From 1162T-S-0a-05 sp050299435 (GTDB lineage Bacteria > Pseudomonadota > Gammaproteobacteria > Pseudomonadales > Cellvibrionaceae): a DNA stretch of 64,000 nucleotides. A program made the translations under genes and the position numbers. How positions within the stretch are numbered: the first letter of the stretch is position 1; each line of letters opens with the position of its first letter. Location of the stretch: NCBI GenBank assembly GCA_050299435.1, contig JBNKVX010000008.1, positions 4,602 to 68,601 of the forward strand. Reading direction: 5' to 3'. Positions 45,519-55,247 of this stretch are shown here, piece after piece. Below the pieces are notes generated by a model, which did not search any database, had not been told where the DNA came from, and was given only the letters and a program-made list of their open reading frames with translations.

Positions 45519-48500
45519 CTAAAGAACCCGGCGTAAATCCAGAGTATGAGGAAATTCGTTATCGGGCTCCTCCAAAGGTGGCGCCATTGGGCGGGGTGCG
45601 TAATTTTGTGGAAAGAACTCTCTCAAAGCATCAATTTCTGGCCGGGGTGAAATGGGTCCCTGACTAAAGCCCATACTTTCGTAACGGTTAACTCGACGTG
45701 ATTCAGCTTCAAATGCATTGACGGGGTATGTCTCGTATGAGCGTCCGCCAGGATGTGATACGTGATAGGAAAAACCGCCAATTGCGCAGCCATTCCAGGT
45801 ATCGATCAGATCAAAAACCAGGGGTGTGTGCACCCCAATTGTTGGGTGTAAGGCAGAGGGGGGCGCCCAAGCCTTGTATCGAATTCCGCCCACAAATTCA
45901 CCATGACGCCCCGTGCTGGTTAATTGCACACGTCTGCCATTACATACCAGAACATGGCGCTCTCCAATCAAACCTTTTGCCTTAAGCTGTACACGCTCTA
46001 CAGAGGAATCTACATAACGGGCGGTACCGAAACTACCAATTTCTTCGCCGAGTACATGCCAAGGCTCTATCGCCCAACTTAATTCCAGTTCAACATTATC
46101 AATGCGGGTGCGTCCATAATGTGGAAACCGAAATTCTAGAAAAGGCAACATCCAATCTAATTCAAACTGATAACCAAAGGACTGCAAATCTTCGACTACT
46201 GAGCGCATATCCTCCCAAATAAAATGAGGCAACATGAATTTGTCATGCAGCTGGGTTCCCCAACGCACAAGGGGTTTCTTGTAAGGATTTTTCCAAAATC
46301 TTGCGACTAAACATCTCAACAGCAAGGCCTGAACCAGGGCCATACGACTGTGCGGCGGCATTTCAAAACCGCGAAACTCCAAAATACCCAAACGTCCACT
46401 TGTACTACCGGGCGCATAAAGTTTGTCGATACAAAATTCTGCACGATGTGTATTGCCCGTAATATCAATTAACAGATTTCGCATTATGCGATCAATCAGC
46501 CAGGGTTGTTCATTGAGACCATCGGGCATTTGTTTAAAAGCCACTTCCAATTCATAAAGAATTTCATCACGTCCTTCATCCACTCGTGGCGCTTGGCTCG
46601 TGGGACCGACAAATGCACCAGAAAATAAATACGATAAACAGGGATGGTGTTGCCAAAATGTGACTAAACTCCGCAATAAATCCGGCCGACGTAACAAGGG
46701 ACTGTCCGCTGGTGTTTTACCACCAAGAGTAATATGGTTTCCGCCACCGGTACCCGTATGACGCCCATCCAACATAAATTTTTCCGTGCCTAAACGCGAC
46801 TCGCGCGCGGCCGCGTACAATTCATTGGTAGTAGCAACGAGTTCCTGCCAATTGTTAGCCGGATGGATATTCACTTCAATTACGCCGGGGTCAGGCGTAA
46901 CCAATAATTTCTGCACACGATAATCGCGCGGTGGTTCATAGCCTTCAATAATCACGGGGATTTTCAAGGTGCTAGCGCTTTCTTCTATTGCAGCAATCAG
47001 CGCAACGTATTGTTCCAGTTTTGGCAGAGGTGGCATAAATAAATGCACCCTGCCCTCCCGCACCTCAATACACAACGCTGTACGTAAAACTTCAGTTGTA
47101 TCGCGCTCGACAACTTCCTTTCTTACGCTTTCAACTTTCTGTTTTTTTGCTGTTTGAGATTGAACGGCAATATCAGCATGCGCGGCTTCATTAAATCGTA
47201 TATCTTCACGTTTTTGTAACGGTTCACGATTGGCAAACGGATCGCGCTCTTTTTCACTTTTTATTTCAATATCTTCTTGCCAAGGTAATTCACCCAAGGG
47301 CAAACGTAAGCCCATCGGAGAATCACCGGGAATTAATACCAAACGTTCGCGACGCGTTTTCCATTTACTGCTGCGCCAGACATCTGGAAAGGCCACCATG
47401 GATAAAGGCAACACATAACCCGTCGGCTGATCAAATCCCTTTTCCAACAATCTCACTAATCGCTTGCGTCCAAGATCATCTTTCACTTTCGCGGCAAGCA
47501 GTTCGATATTTGGCGGGACTTTTTGTTCTTCTAGCAAATAGTAAATTGCATCTTCATAACACGGTTGTACATAATCTTCTTCAATTCCCAACAGCTCGGC
47601 AAGCTTGTTGGAAAATGCGTGCGCACTTTTTATGTCATGACCGTAATCTTTATCAACCCGCGCTAATAACTTTTGGTCTTGCCAAAAAGCTTCGCCATCG
47701 GTTCGCCAAAACAAGCCGAGCGCCCAACGCGGCACTTCTTCACCCGGGTACCATTTACCCTGCCCATAATGCAGCAAACCTTTAGGTGCAAAATGATCAC
47801 GCAAACGTAATAGCAAGGATTTTGCCAAACTCAATTTATGTGTGCCAAGCGCTTCCGTGTTCCATTGCGCGCTTTCCATATCATCGATGGAAACAAAAGT
47901 GGGTTCACCCCCCATTGTTAATCGAACATCGTTTTTCAGAAATTCATCATCAACAAAATTACCGAGTGCAAGCACTTGTTGCCACTGTTCTTCTGTATAC
48001 GGTTTAGTAACGCGCGGATCTTCATGAATACGTAAAACTTCATTACTATGAAAAAATTCCACCTCACATTTATCTGTTGCACCTGTTATTGGTGCCGCGC
48101 TGACAGGATCTGGCGTGCATGCAAGTGGTATGTGACCTTCGCTAGCAAACAAACCGGAAGTCGGATCCAAGCCTACCCAACCCGCGCCCGGCAAATAAAC
48201 TTCGCACCACGCATGTAAATCTGTGAAATCGGCCTCTGCGCCCGAAGGTCCATCCAGGGATTTTTCATCCTGCTTGAGTTGCACAAGATAGCCCGATGCG
48301 AATCGCGCAGCCAATCCAATATGTCGTAAAATTTGCACCAGTAGCCACGCGGTATCTCGGCAAGAACCAATTCTTCGTGACAAGGTTTCATCTGGAGCCT
48401 GAACACCTGGCTCCATTCGAATAGAGTATGAAATCTCCTGCTGAAGCCGTGAATTCAGCTCCACCAAAAAATCTATAGTTCGACGTTTTTTCAGAGAAAC

Positions 48501-48899
48501 CGATTCCAGCCAAGCCTGCAGAAGCGGCTCTGCTTTTACTTTTTCCAAATAGGGTTTGAGTTCTTTCTTTGTTTGCTTGTCGTAACTGAAGGGAAATTCT
48601 TCAGCATAATCTTCCAGGAAAAAATCAAAGGGGTTGATTACCGTCATATCGGCTATCACTTCAACCCTTATCGATAATTCTTTTGTTCTTTCAGGAAAAA
48701 CTAAACGAGCAAGATAATTTCCAAAAGCATCTTGCTGCCAATTTAAGAAGTGCTCTTTGGGTTCAACTTTTATGCTGTAAGCGTGTATAGGCGTTCGACT
48801 GTGTGGTGCGGGGCGCAATCTGACAACGTGAGGAGCGAGATTGATATACCGGTCAAACTTGTAGAGTGTATTGTGTTGTATCGCAACGCGAATTGTCAT
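45519..48899 (-). CDS. Transglutaminase-DUF2126 fusion protein
   Basis: 1126 residues. The N-terminal transglutaminase core has Cys180 (RIGSCRDTAWLL), His229 (TDLHAWCEVY) and Asp245 (VGLDPTSG). The rest, from about 300, is DUF2126 (RLTMGGEPTFVSIDD, GRHTGTGGGNHITLGG, HRAEFCIDKLYAPGS, LEFRGFEMPPHSRM), a glutamine-synthetase/amidoligase-like domain. It is always found beside ATP-grasp and alpha-E genes in this type of cluster. It lies 18 bases after the alpha-E gene and 112 bases before the fusion gene. Confidence 0.9.
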   Translation of the reverse strand: MTIRVAIQHNTLYKFDRYINLAPHVVRLRPAPHSRTPIHAYSIKVEPKEHFLNWQQDAFGNYLARLVFPERTKELSIRVEVIADMTVINPFDFFLEDYAEEFPFSYDKQTKKELKPYLEKVKAEPLLQAWLESVSLKKRRTIDFLVELNSRLQQEISYSIRMEPGVQAPDETLSRRIGSCRDTAWLLVQILRHIGLAARFASGYLVQLKQDEKSLDGPSGAEADFTDLHAWCEVYLPGAGWVGLDPTSGLFASEGHIPLACTPDPVSAAPITGATDKCEVEFFHSNEVLRIHEDPRVTKPYTEEQWQQVLALGNFVDDEFLKNDVRLTMGGEPTFVSIDDMESAQWNTEALGTHKLSLAKSLLLRLRDHFAPKGLLHYGQGKWYPGEEVPRWALGLFWRTDGEAFWQDQKLLARVDKDYGHDIKSAHAFSNKLAELLGIEEDYVQPCYEDAIYYLLEEQKVPPNIELLAAKVKDDLGRKRLVRLLEKGFDQPTGYVLPLSMVAFPDVWRSSKWKTRRERLVLIPGDSPMGLRLPLGELPWQEDIEIKSEKERDPFANREPLQKREDIRFNEAAHADIAVQSQTAKKQKVESVRKEVVERDTTEVLRTALCIEVREGRVHLFMPPLPKLEQYVALIAAIEESASTLKIPVIIEGYEPPRDYRVQKLLVTPDPGVIEVNIHPANNWQELVATTNELYAAARESRLGTEKFMLDGRHTGTGGGNHITLGGKTPADSPLLRRPDLLRSLVTFWQHHPCLSYLFSGAFVGPTSQAPRVDEGRDEILYELEVAFKQMPDGLNEQPWLIDRIMRNLLIDITGNTHRAEFCIDKLYAPGSTSGRLGILEFRGFEMPPHSRMALVQALLLRCLVARFWKNPYKKPLVRWGTQLHDKFMLPHFIWEDMRSVVEDLQSFGYQFELDWMLPFLEFRFPHYGRTRIDNVELELSWAIEPWHVLGEEIGSFGTARYVDSSVERVQLKAKGLIGERHVLVCNGRRVQLTSTGRHGEFVGGIRYKAWAPPSALHPTIGVHTPLVFDLIDTWNGCAIGGFSYHVSHPGGRSYETYPVNAFEAESRRVNRYESMGFSQGPISPRPEIDALREFFPQNYAPRPMAPPLEEPDNEFPHTLDLRRVL

Positions 48900-48917
48900 A
48901 CGACCTATACTTCCTTA

Positions 48918-49850
48918 TTAGACTTCTGGAAACCAGGTTCGTGCGATCTGGGTGTGTACTGAGGCTAAATCCTGTTGCAAATCATTCAGATAATCTCTAA
49001 GCGGTTCTCCCAATTCAGTATAATCAACATCATCAAAAATATTTGCGCTCAATACATTTAGAAATTCAACAACTTCTTTCGAGCGCGGTAGTTTTTTTGC
49101 TGAGTCGATTACTGCATTCATACAGTGCCGCATAGTTCTGGGATATTCTGCATCTTCAAGCAAGTAGTACACCACATCTTCACCTTCTACTGCTGAACGG
49201 GTAGTGCGTCGATAACTTTGATCTGCACCAGCAGAGCGTAATACATTTCCCCAGATGAGCTGTTCAATATTTACGGCCCCCTGGTCATCTTCCATTTGTA
49301 ATAAAGCAGCTGCTCCTGCATCAAGTATGCGGGTTGTCATATCAGCGCGCTCCAGGTTTCTTCCCAAACGCAGGAAAAACCACGCTGCATCATGTGGCAT
49401 GGTGCCATATAAGAGTCCATTAATTTGCTGACTGCCTTTTACGATGCCATCGAGGAAACTATTGCGCCCACTACGACTAATACCTTGTTGGATATTGTCA
49501 TTAACATAAATTGAAAGTTCGTTAATCAGCTCCCATGCTTCTCCTGGTACAACATCCATGGTGGTACGCACATTTTCACGAATCATTTTAAGAGAAGAAA
49601 CAATCGAAGAAGGATTGTGGTTATCCCCCAGAATAAACTTCACCACATTGCGCTCATCTTTAACCGTGTAACGCTCAAGAAAATCACTTTGGGCACTGTT
49701 GATTTGAACGAGATTAAACCAGCCAAACTTCACATTTCGTGGCAAATCAAATAGTAGATTATCGTATACACCTATTAAACGCGCAGTATTTTCAACACGC
49801 TCCAGATAGCGTGCGATCCAATAAACTCTCTCGGCTACTTTTGAAAGCAT
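48918..49850 (-). CDS. Alpha-E domain protein
   Basis: 310 residues, all helical. Starts MLSKVAERVYWIARYLERVE, the alpha-E signature with repeated Glu/Arg, and continues RSGRNSFLDGIVKGSQ and WFFLRLGRNLERADM. It is homologous to the C-terminal half of the fused protein. Alpha-E proteins are predicted partners of the permuted ATP-grasp ligase. It begins 3 bases after the ATP-grasp stop. Confidence 0.88.
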   Translation of the reverse strand: MLSKVAERVYWIARYLERVENTARLIGVYDNLLFDLPRNVKFGWFNLVQINSAQSDFLERYTVKDERNVVKFILGDNHNPSSIVSSLKMIRENVRTTMDVVPGEAWELINELSIYVNDNIQQGISRSGRNSFLDGIVKGSQQINGLLYGTMPHDAAWFFLRLGRNLERADMTTRILDAGAAALLQMEDDQGAVNIEQLIWGNVLRSAGADQSYRRTTRSAVEGEDVVYYLLEDAEYPRTMRHCMNAVIDSAKKLPRSKEVVEFLNVLSANIFDDVDYTELGEPLRDYLNDLQQDLASVHTQIARTWFPEV

Positions 49851-49853
49851 GAT

Positions 49854-51305
49854 TTATTTTGTCTCAGTATCTACTATCCAGGTATCTTTGCTACCACCAC
49901 CCTGAGAAGAATTCACGACCAATGAACCTTTACGTAATGCAACGCGCGTTAAACCACCTGTTGTGACATATTGACTTTCTGCTTGCAGAATAAAAGGTCT
50001 TAAATCCAAGTGCCGCGGCTCCAAATTAGATTTTCCGATGATGGTTGGTGCTGTCGATAAACTCAAGGTGGGTTGCGCAATATAGTTGCGAGGATTGCTT
50101 TTTATTAGTTTTGCAAACTCTTTTTGTTCTTTACGGCTTGAGTGAGGTCCGACCAACATGCCATAGCCCCCCGATTCATTTGCCGGTTTGACCACCAGTT
50201 TGTCAAGGTTGGCGAGTACGTACTCCCGTTGCTTGTCGTCATAACACAAAAACGTTTCAACATTGGGTACAATCGCATCTTGATCCAAATAATATTTTAT
50301 AATCTGTGGAACGAAAGCATAAACTACTTTGTCGTCCGCCACGCCAGCGCCGGGTGCGTTCGCCAACGCAACGTTTCCTTTTTTCCACGCACGCATAATT
50401 CCCGGCACACCCAGTTGTGACTCTTTGTTAAAAACTTCCGGATCCAAAAATAAATCGTCTATGCGACGATAGATTACGTCCACCCGCTCAAGACCTGAAA
50501 TAGTTTTCATATAGACCGTATCGTCTTGAACAATCAGGTCACTGCCTTCTACTAATTCCGCACCCATTTGCTGAGCAAGAAATGCGTGTTCGAAATAGGC
50601 CGAGTTATATATACCAGGAGTCAATACAACAATAACTGGTTTTTTCACTTTTCTGGGAGAAAGCGACTTCAAAGTATCAAAGAGCCTCGCGGGGTAATCA
50701 TCCACAGGCGCGATATCAGCCATCTCAAATACTTCAGGTAAAACACGCTTTGTTATCGCGCGATTTTCCAGCATATAAGCAACGCCCGAAGGTACACGCA
50801 GGTTATCTTCTAATACATAGAATTCACCATCTTTATCTCGCACCAAATCAGTGCCGCATATGTGTGCCCACACACCAAAAGGAGGCGAAATACCAACACA
50901 TTCCTTGCGAAAATTTTTGGATTGTTCAAGTATGTATTTCGGTAACACTTTGTCTTTGACAATTTTTTGCTCGTGATAGAGATCATCAATAAACAAATTC
51001 AAAGCCTGAAGACGTTGTTTAAGTCCTTTTGCAGTCACTTCCCACTGCTGTTTTGAAATCGTGCGAGGAATAATGTCAAAAGGCCATGCGCGATCAATGT
51101 TGCCTTCATCGCTGTATACAGTAAACGTGACACCCATATCGCGCACAGTCGCTTCTGCAGCCAATTTTCGCGCAGCGATATCGTTGTCCGCTAATGTTTT
51201 GAGATAAGAAACGAGTTTGCGAGCTGGCTTGCGGGCATTACCCGGGCTACTCATCAGTTCGTCAAAGAACTCGCCGGTGGCGTAGGTATTCCACTTAGTC
51301 CACAT
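49854..51305 (-). CDS. Circularly permuted type 2 ATP-grasp protein
   Basis: 483 residues from ATG 51305, preferred because AGGA lies 5 bases upstream and the family usually starts near YxxGEFFDEL; an ATG six codons earlier is possible. Visible motifs: VTFTVYSDEGNIDRAWPFD, GVWAHICGTDLVRDKDGEF, PSGVAYMLENRAITKRVLPE, VDVIYRRIDDLFLDPE, SQLGVPGIM. It is a paralogue of the N-terminal half of the fused protein. First gene of the five-gene cluster. Confidence 0.9.
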   Translation of the reverse strand: MWTKWNTYATGEFFDELMSSPGNARKPARKLVSYLKTLADNDIAARKLAAEATVRDMGVTFTVYSDEGNIDRAWPFDIIPRTISKQQWEVTAKGLKQRLQALNLFIDDLYHEQKIVKDKVLPKYILEQSKNFRKECVGISPPFGVWAHICGTDLVRDKDGEFYVLEDNLRVPSGVAYMLENRAITKRVLPEVFEMADIAPVDDYPARLFDTLKSLSPRKVKKPVIVVLTPGIYNSAYFEHAFLAQQMGAELVEGSDLIVQDDTVYMKTISGLERVDVIYRRIDDLFLDPEVFNKESQLGVPGIMRAWKKGNVALANAPGAGVADDKVVYAFVPQIIKYYLDQDAIVPNVETFLCYDDKQREYVLANLDKLVVKPANESGGYGMLVGPHSSRKEQKEFAKLIKSNPRNYIAQPTLSLSTAPTIIGKSNLEPRHLDLRPFILQAESQYVTTGGLTRVALRKGSLVVNSSQGGGSKDTWIVDTETK

Positions 51306-51379
51306 TGTTTTCCTGGAAGACATTGGCTTACTCTTATCTTTAGTTGAGCACAGATCGTGCCAGAAGATAACACAATTGA

Positions 51380-51718
51380 CTAGTCCCCTGTGCGACTCCA
51401 GGTTTCAAAAGGTATATTGCAGTCACATAAAAAACTATAAAGATTCGTAGCATTTTCATTTGCAAAACTGCGTTTTAAGCTTAAAAGTATATTGCCACGA
51501 CTCGATAGGTTAAACTTTAACAGATTAATGTGTTGACGTTTGATGGTCCACTTCCATTCATATTCAATACAATCAAATAATTCTTTCACTCGCGGGCCAA
51601 GATCTTGGCCTTCTATTTCAATATCCCCATTGTCATTAAGGCTTGCTCCTAGATAGAAATACCCTTCTTCTGTTCTGTCTTCGCGCAAAACAACCTTTTT
51701 TTGCCCCAAACTAAGCAT
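51380..51718 (-). CDS. Hypothetical small protein
   Basis: 112 residues from ATG 51718 (GGGGA 5 bases upstream; the frame extends seven codons further). Acidic and beta-rich, with FYLGASLNDNGDIEIEGQ and YEWKWTIKRQHINLL. I do not recognise the family. It lies 74 bases before the ATP-grasp gene on the same strand and may be its leader gene. Confidence 0.6.
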   Translation of the reverse strand: MLSLGQKKVVLREDRTEEGYFYLGASLNDNGDIEIEGQDLGPRVKELFDCIEYEWKWTIKRQHINLLKFNLSSRGNILLSLKRSFANENATNLYSFLCDCNIPFETWSRTGD

Positions 51719-51888
51719 GAAAATCCCCTTTTGTAACACTCCTGCGAATTAGGTTAACCCAGGGGTCTTGAGTCTTTCAAATCACTAAAGAGAATAACTA
51801 ATAAGTTTTGAAATAGCTTTTTGGCAAAAGTGCAGAACTCACACTAATTCTAGTCAAGCACGAATTAATGGATTTAAAATGCGCCGAG

Positions 51889-51965
51889 CGGAGTGTAGCT
51901 CAGCCTGGTAGAGCACCGTCTTCGGGAGGCGGGGGTCGGAGGTTCGAATCCTCTCACTCCGACCA
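51889..51965 (+). tRNA. tRNA-Pro (anticodon CGG)
   Basis: 77 bases. Acceptor CGGAGTG (51889-51895) pairs with CACTCCG (51955-51961), followed by A and an encoded CCA. The D loop AGCTCAGCCTGGTAGAGCA, anticodon loop TTCGGGA (CGG) and T arm GGAGGTTCGAATCCTC are all present. It reads CCG codons. Confidence 0.95.
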
Positions 51966-51989
51966 TTTTCATTTGCGTAAAATAACCGC

Positions 51990-52796
51990 TTAGTATGTAA
52001 AAACTAAAGTCACTGCCGTTGTTGTGTCTGTCTTATCTTTATCAAAGGGTGGCTGTGTATTGTGCTGAATCACATAGGACAATTTTAAAGCCATCGAGCC
52101 GTTAATCGTGGCTGTTAAGCCTGTCTCAGACTTGGTTTTGGTATTTTTATCTGATTCACCAGCCACATCACTACTGATTTTTTGAGTAAATTTAGCGTGA
52201 TCAGTGAAATTGTATTGATAAGCACCGGAAATACGGACTGCAAAAGTCTCTGTTTTTTCTGAGGGTATTATTTGATCATTATCATCAATGCTCTCTTCAG
52301 TTCTCGCAATTGCCAAACCAGGACCAATACTATAATCCAACCACGATTTTTCGTTTTCAAATAAGCGGTCTGAATAACCAACTGCAACTGTAGCCTGATA
52401 ATCGAAACCGCTAAACTTATCGTCCTCATAAGACACATAAGCAAAGATGCCTTTATGTTCATTGTCCAGTTTAAAGTCTGATTGTACGGATGCGAAAAAT
52501 TTGTCAGCCGTGGTTTGTGTTTCCTTTATTTCTTCACCATTGACATTAATTGTCACATCATCTTCCTTATAAAATGCCTGGACAATGTAATTATTTTTCC
52601 ATTTTTTAAAGTCTTGTTTCACGTCCAGCTTGCCAACGGTTGCACTGGACTCTGTATTACCAGAGGTCATTATCATGCCGAATTCGGCTTCAACTTGTAG
52701 TTTTTTTGGCTTTTTTTCGTCTGAATTTTCAAGCGCTTCTTCAGACAAAACACTACTTGAGAATAACAATCCAGCCAGTATAAATAGGTATTTCAT
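51990..52796 (-). CDS. DUF481 outer membrane protein
   Basis: 268 residues. Signal peptide of about 18 residues (LAGLLFSSSVLSEE), then a DUF481 beta barrel: VEAEFGMIMTSGNTESS, VGYSDRLFENEKSWLDYS, and a C-terminal aromatic residue (AVTLVFTY). Relatives include YdiY, a salt-induced outer membrane protein. Located between the tRNA and mscS, same strand as mscS, with 20 bases between, so likely cotranscribed. Confidence 0.85.
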   Translation of the reverse strand: MKYLFILAGLLFSSSVLSEEALENSDEKKPKKLQVEAEFGMIMTSGNTESSATVGKLDVKQDFKKWKNNYIVQAFYKEDDVTINVNGEEIKETQTTADKFFASVQSDFKLDNEHKGIFAYVSYEDDKFSGFDYQATVAVGYSDRLFENEKSWLDYSIGPGLAIARTEESIDDNDQIIPSEKTETFAVRISGAYQYNFTDHAKFTQKISSDVAGESDKNTKTKSETGLTATINGSMALKLSYVIQHNTQPPFDKDKTDTTTAVTLVFTY

Positions 52797-52816
52797 TCAC
52801 AACTCCACTTACTCAA

Positions 52817-53635
52817 TTACACTTTATCCAAATGCACATCCATTTGCGGAAACGGAATTTCAATTCCAACCTCATCAAAACGTTTTTTGATTTTTTCATT
52901 GAAATCAAAATACACATTCCAGAAATCTTCTGTTTTCGCCCACACTCTAAAAACAAAATTAATTGAAGAGTCGGCCAACTCATTGACGCCAATAGTTATG
53001 CCTTTATCTTGTATAATGCGCTCATCACTTTCGGCTATAGCTTGTAGCTCTGATCTCACTGAGTCGAGATTCGCGCTGTACGAAACGCCAACAGTAAAAT
53101 CAACTCTGCGCTCAGGTTCAGCACTGTAATTGGTTATATTGCTCCCCCACACTGAAGCATTTGCTACTGTGATCACCTTATTGTCGGGCGTTTGCAAAAT
53201 CGTTGAGAAAATCGATATTTCGCGTACGGTTCCTGATGCGCCTCCAGCTTGCACATAGTCACCCAGCTTGAAGGGGCGAAATAGTATTAACAAAACACCT
53301 GCCGCAAAATTACTTAGCGACCCTTGTAGGGCTAAACCAACTGCCAAGCCCGCCGCACCAATAATGGCAACAAAGGATGCCGTTTGAATACCAAGCTGAC
53401 CCAAGGCTGCGACAACAACTATCAGTAACAATGCATAGTAGCTGATATTTTTGGTGAACTGAGAAACGGTGGGGTCAACGCCTCGTGCATTTAATCCCTT
53501 CTCAATTAACCTCGTAAAACTGCGCGCGAGCCACTTGCCCACCAAGTAAATCGCTAATGCTAATAATATCTTTGTGCCGTAATTAATGCTCAATTCCGGT
53601 ATAGTTTGTATAATTTCTTCTACATTGAATTCCAT
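52817..53635 (-). CDS. mscS: Small-conductance mechanosensitive channel MscS
   Basis: 272 residues. Three transmembrane helices (about 22-40, 65-85, 92-125); the third has the MscS pore pattern AAGLAVGLALQGSLSNFAAG, then LILFRPFKLGDYV and the beta and alpha/beta C-terminal domain. Opens under membrane tension to release solutes on hypo-osmotic shock. GAGG lies 7 bases before the ATG. Same length class as E. coli MscS (286). Confidence 0.9.
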   Translation of the reverse strand: MEFNVEEIIQTIPELSINYGTKILLALAIYLVGKWLARSFTRLIEKGLNARGVDPTVSQFTKNISYYALLLIVVVAALGQLGIQTASFVAIIGAAGLAVGLALQGSLSNFAAGVLLILFRPFKLGDYVQAGGASGTVREISIFSTILQTPDNKVITVANASVWGSNITNYSAEPERRVDFTVGVSYSANLDSVRSELQAIAESDERIIQDKGITIGVNELADSSINFVFRVWAKTEDFWNVYFDFNEKIKKRFDEVGIEIPFPQMDVHLDKV

Positions 53636-53932
53636 AGCCTGACCTCAGCCTTAATGAAAAATAATTTTAATTTGGGTACGGGAAACGCGAATACAGTAAA
53701 ACGCACGTAATAATACGATATTTTGCGTAAATTTAGAGTACTTTTTTTAAAATTCGCCCGTAATCTCCTCCTCATACCGGCATAAGCCTCAAGACCGCCA
53801 AACTGTTGCCAGACACAAAACTCTGTTGTATAGACCTGAAGAAGTGAGTGCATTTTAACCAAAACTTAAAAGAACTGTTACAAAAAAGTCATATTCGTCG
53901 GCCAAACTTTGCGAAAACTGAGGACTATTGAT

Positions 53933-54745
53933 ATGTCAGTTTCGTTGGGTGTCAACGCTCGCACAATTTGGATTTCTGATGTCCATCTTGGCTTCAAAGA
54001 TTGCAAAGCCGAATATCTCGATAATTTCCTCTCCAATCTTAAATGCGACACGCTATTTCTTGTGGGTGATATCGTTGATTTGTGGTCTTTGAAAAAACGA
54101 ATTTTCTGGCCTGAAGAGCACTACCATATTCTCTTGAAAATTTATGAGCTGGCCGATAAAGGGACACGGGTCGTTTATATTCCGGGCAACCATGACGATC
54201 CCTTTCGTCGTTTTGTCGGGGAAAAAATGGGACCTGTGGAAATCCATTCAGAGTACGACTACCAAACAGCTGATGGCAAAACATTCCTGATATTTCACGG
54301 TGACGCCATGGATGCGTACATGAAATTTGATTGGCTCACCAAGTTTGCGGGTGACGTGCTCTACCACTTTCTTTTGTTTATCAATCGCTGGGCGAATCGT
54401 TTTCGCAAATGGTTTGGCAAACCCTATTTTTCACTCGCCGGGCAAATAAAGGGAAATGTTGCTGGCGCAAGAAATGCCATCCGGCGCTATAAAAACCAGT
54501 GCATTTCTGAAGCTAAGCGAAGAGGGTATGACGGTGTGGTCTGCGGGCACATTCACGCGAGTGATTTGGACAGAAACTCAGGTTTTACCTACTGCAACAC
54601 CGGGGATTGGATTGAAAGCTGTACAGCATTGATCGAAGACCACGCTGGCCATTTACGCTTGATTCACTATATAGAAGAAGCCAAAATCGTGGAAGAAAAA
54701 GAGCCGGAAGTTCAATACGTTAAAGTAAAAAGCAAAGCGGCCTAA
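53933..54745 (+). CDS. LpxH-like UDP-2,3-diacylglucosamine diphosphatase family metallophosphoesterase
   Basis: 270 residues from ATG 53933, with GAGG about 9 bases upstream. Calcineurin-like ligands: ISDVHLG (about 15-21), VGDIVDLW (48-55), PGNHDDPF (80-87), FHGDAMD (about 115-121) and CGHIH (about 195-199). The LpxH family hydrolyses UDP-2,3-diacylglucosamine to lipid X in lipid A synthesis; this longer LpxH2-like branch may have another substrate, as in proteobacteria that also carry a separate LpxH. It is divergent from mscS, with 297 bases between. Confidence 0.8.
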   Translation: MSVSLGVNARTIWISDVHLGFKDCKAEYLDNFLSNLKCDTLFLVGDIVDLWSLKKRIFWPEEHYHILLKIYELADKGTRVVYIPGNHDDPFRRFVGEKMGPVEIHSEYDYQTADGKTFLIFHGDAMDAYMKFDWLTKFAGDVLYHFLLFINRWANRFRKWFGKPYFSLAGQIKGNVAGARNAIRRYKNQCISEAKRRGYDGVVCGHIHASDLDRNSGFTYCNTGDWIESCTALIEDHAGHLRLIHYIEEAKIVEEKEPEVQYVKVKSKAA

Positions 54746-54767
54746 CTAAATATTAACCTCCGTCTGC

Positions 54768-55094
54768 TTAAACGGAATACCAATTTTCAGCATCATCTTC
54801 AGAATAGGGATCAAAAGCGTCGCGCAGATTTCTGGGGATGAAGATATTGTCGACTTTGACCCCAACACTTTTAAAGAACATTAATTGGGAACTGCTTGCG
54901 TAGCTCAAAAATTGCTGGGCTGCCGCGACAACATCTTTTGAGCTTGAATGCGCCGCGATATCCAGCAATTGCACCAGTTCATCAACACTTTCGTTAAATT
55001 CAATGTCCGGTCTTTCTATTCGATCCACAACACTTCTTAGCATTTCAACCGCTAAAAGTGCGTCTTCACTAAAACTCAGGTCATCAATGTTCAT
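54768..55094 (-). CDS. Hypothetical acidic protein
   Basis: 108 residues, all helical and acidic (SEDALLAVEMLRSVVDRIER; ending PYSEDDAENWYSV). I do not recognise it. Convergent with the LpxH-like gene, 22 bases away. Confidence 0.55.
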   Translation of the reverse strand: MNIDDLSFSEDALLAVEMLRSVVDRIERPDIEFNESVDELVQLLDIAAHSSSKDVVAAAQQFLSYASSSQLMFFKSVGVKVDNIFIPRNLRDAFDPYSEDDAENWYSV

Positions 55095-55189
55095 ACCTAC
55101 AATTTAACACTCAATATGGGTCCAGGAGACCCGCTCCTGACCAAGACAATTTTAAAGCGATAAACGGAAAATTGAGTTGGGATAACTGG

Positions 55190-55217
55190 AAAAGCCCCGC
55201 TTACGCGAGGCTCTTTT
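55190..55217 (-). terminator. Terminator after the DUF839 gene
   Basis: AGCCTCGC and GCGGGGCT (minus strand, 55212-55205 and 55200-55193) form an 8-base stem with one mismatch and a GTAA loop, flanked by T and A runs, so it could act in both directions. Confidence 0.6.
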
Positions 55218-55247
55218 AGAGAAAAGCAACTATAGACTAATGGCTGG

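Noticed and set aside
51889..51965. tRNA-Pro as an attachment site of an integrated element
   Set aside because: No integrase, no repeated tRNA end and no mobile genes are seen on either side.
53636..53932. Possible small gene between mscS and the LpxH-like gene
   Set aside because: Only short frames without ribosome-binding sites; treated as a divergent promoter region.
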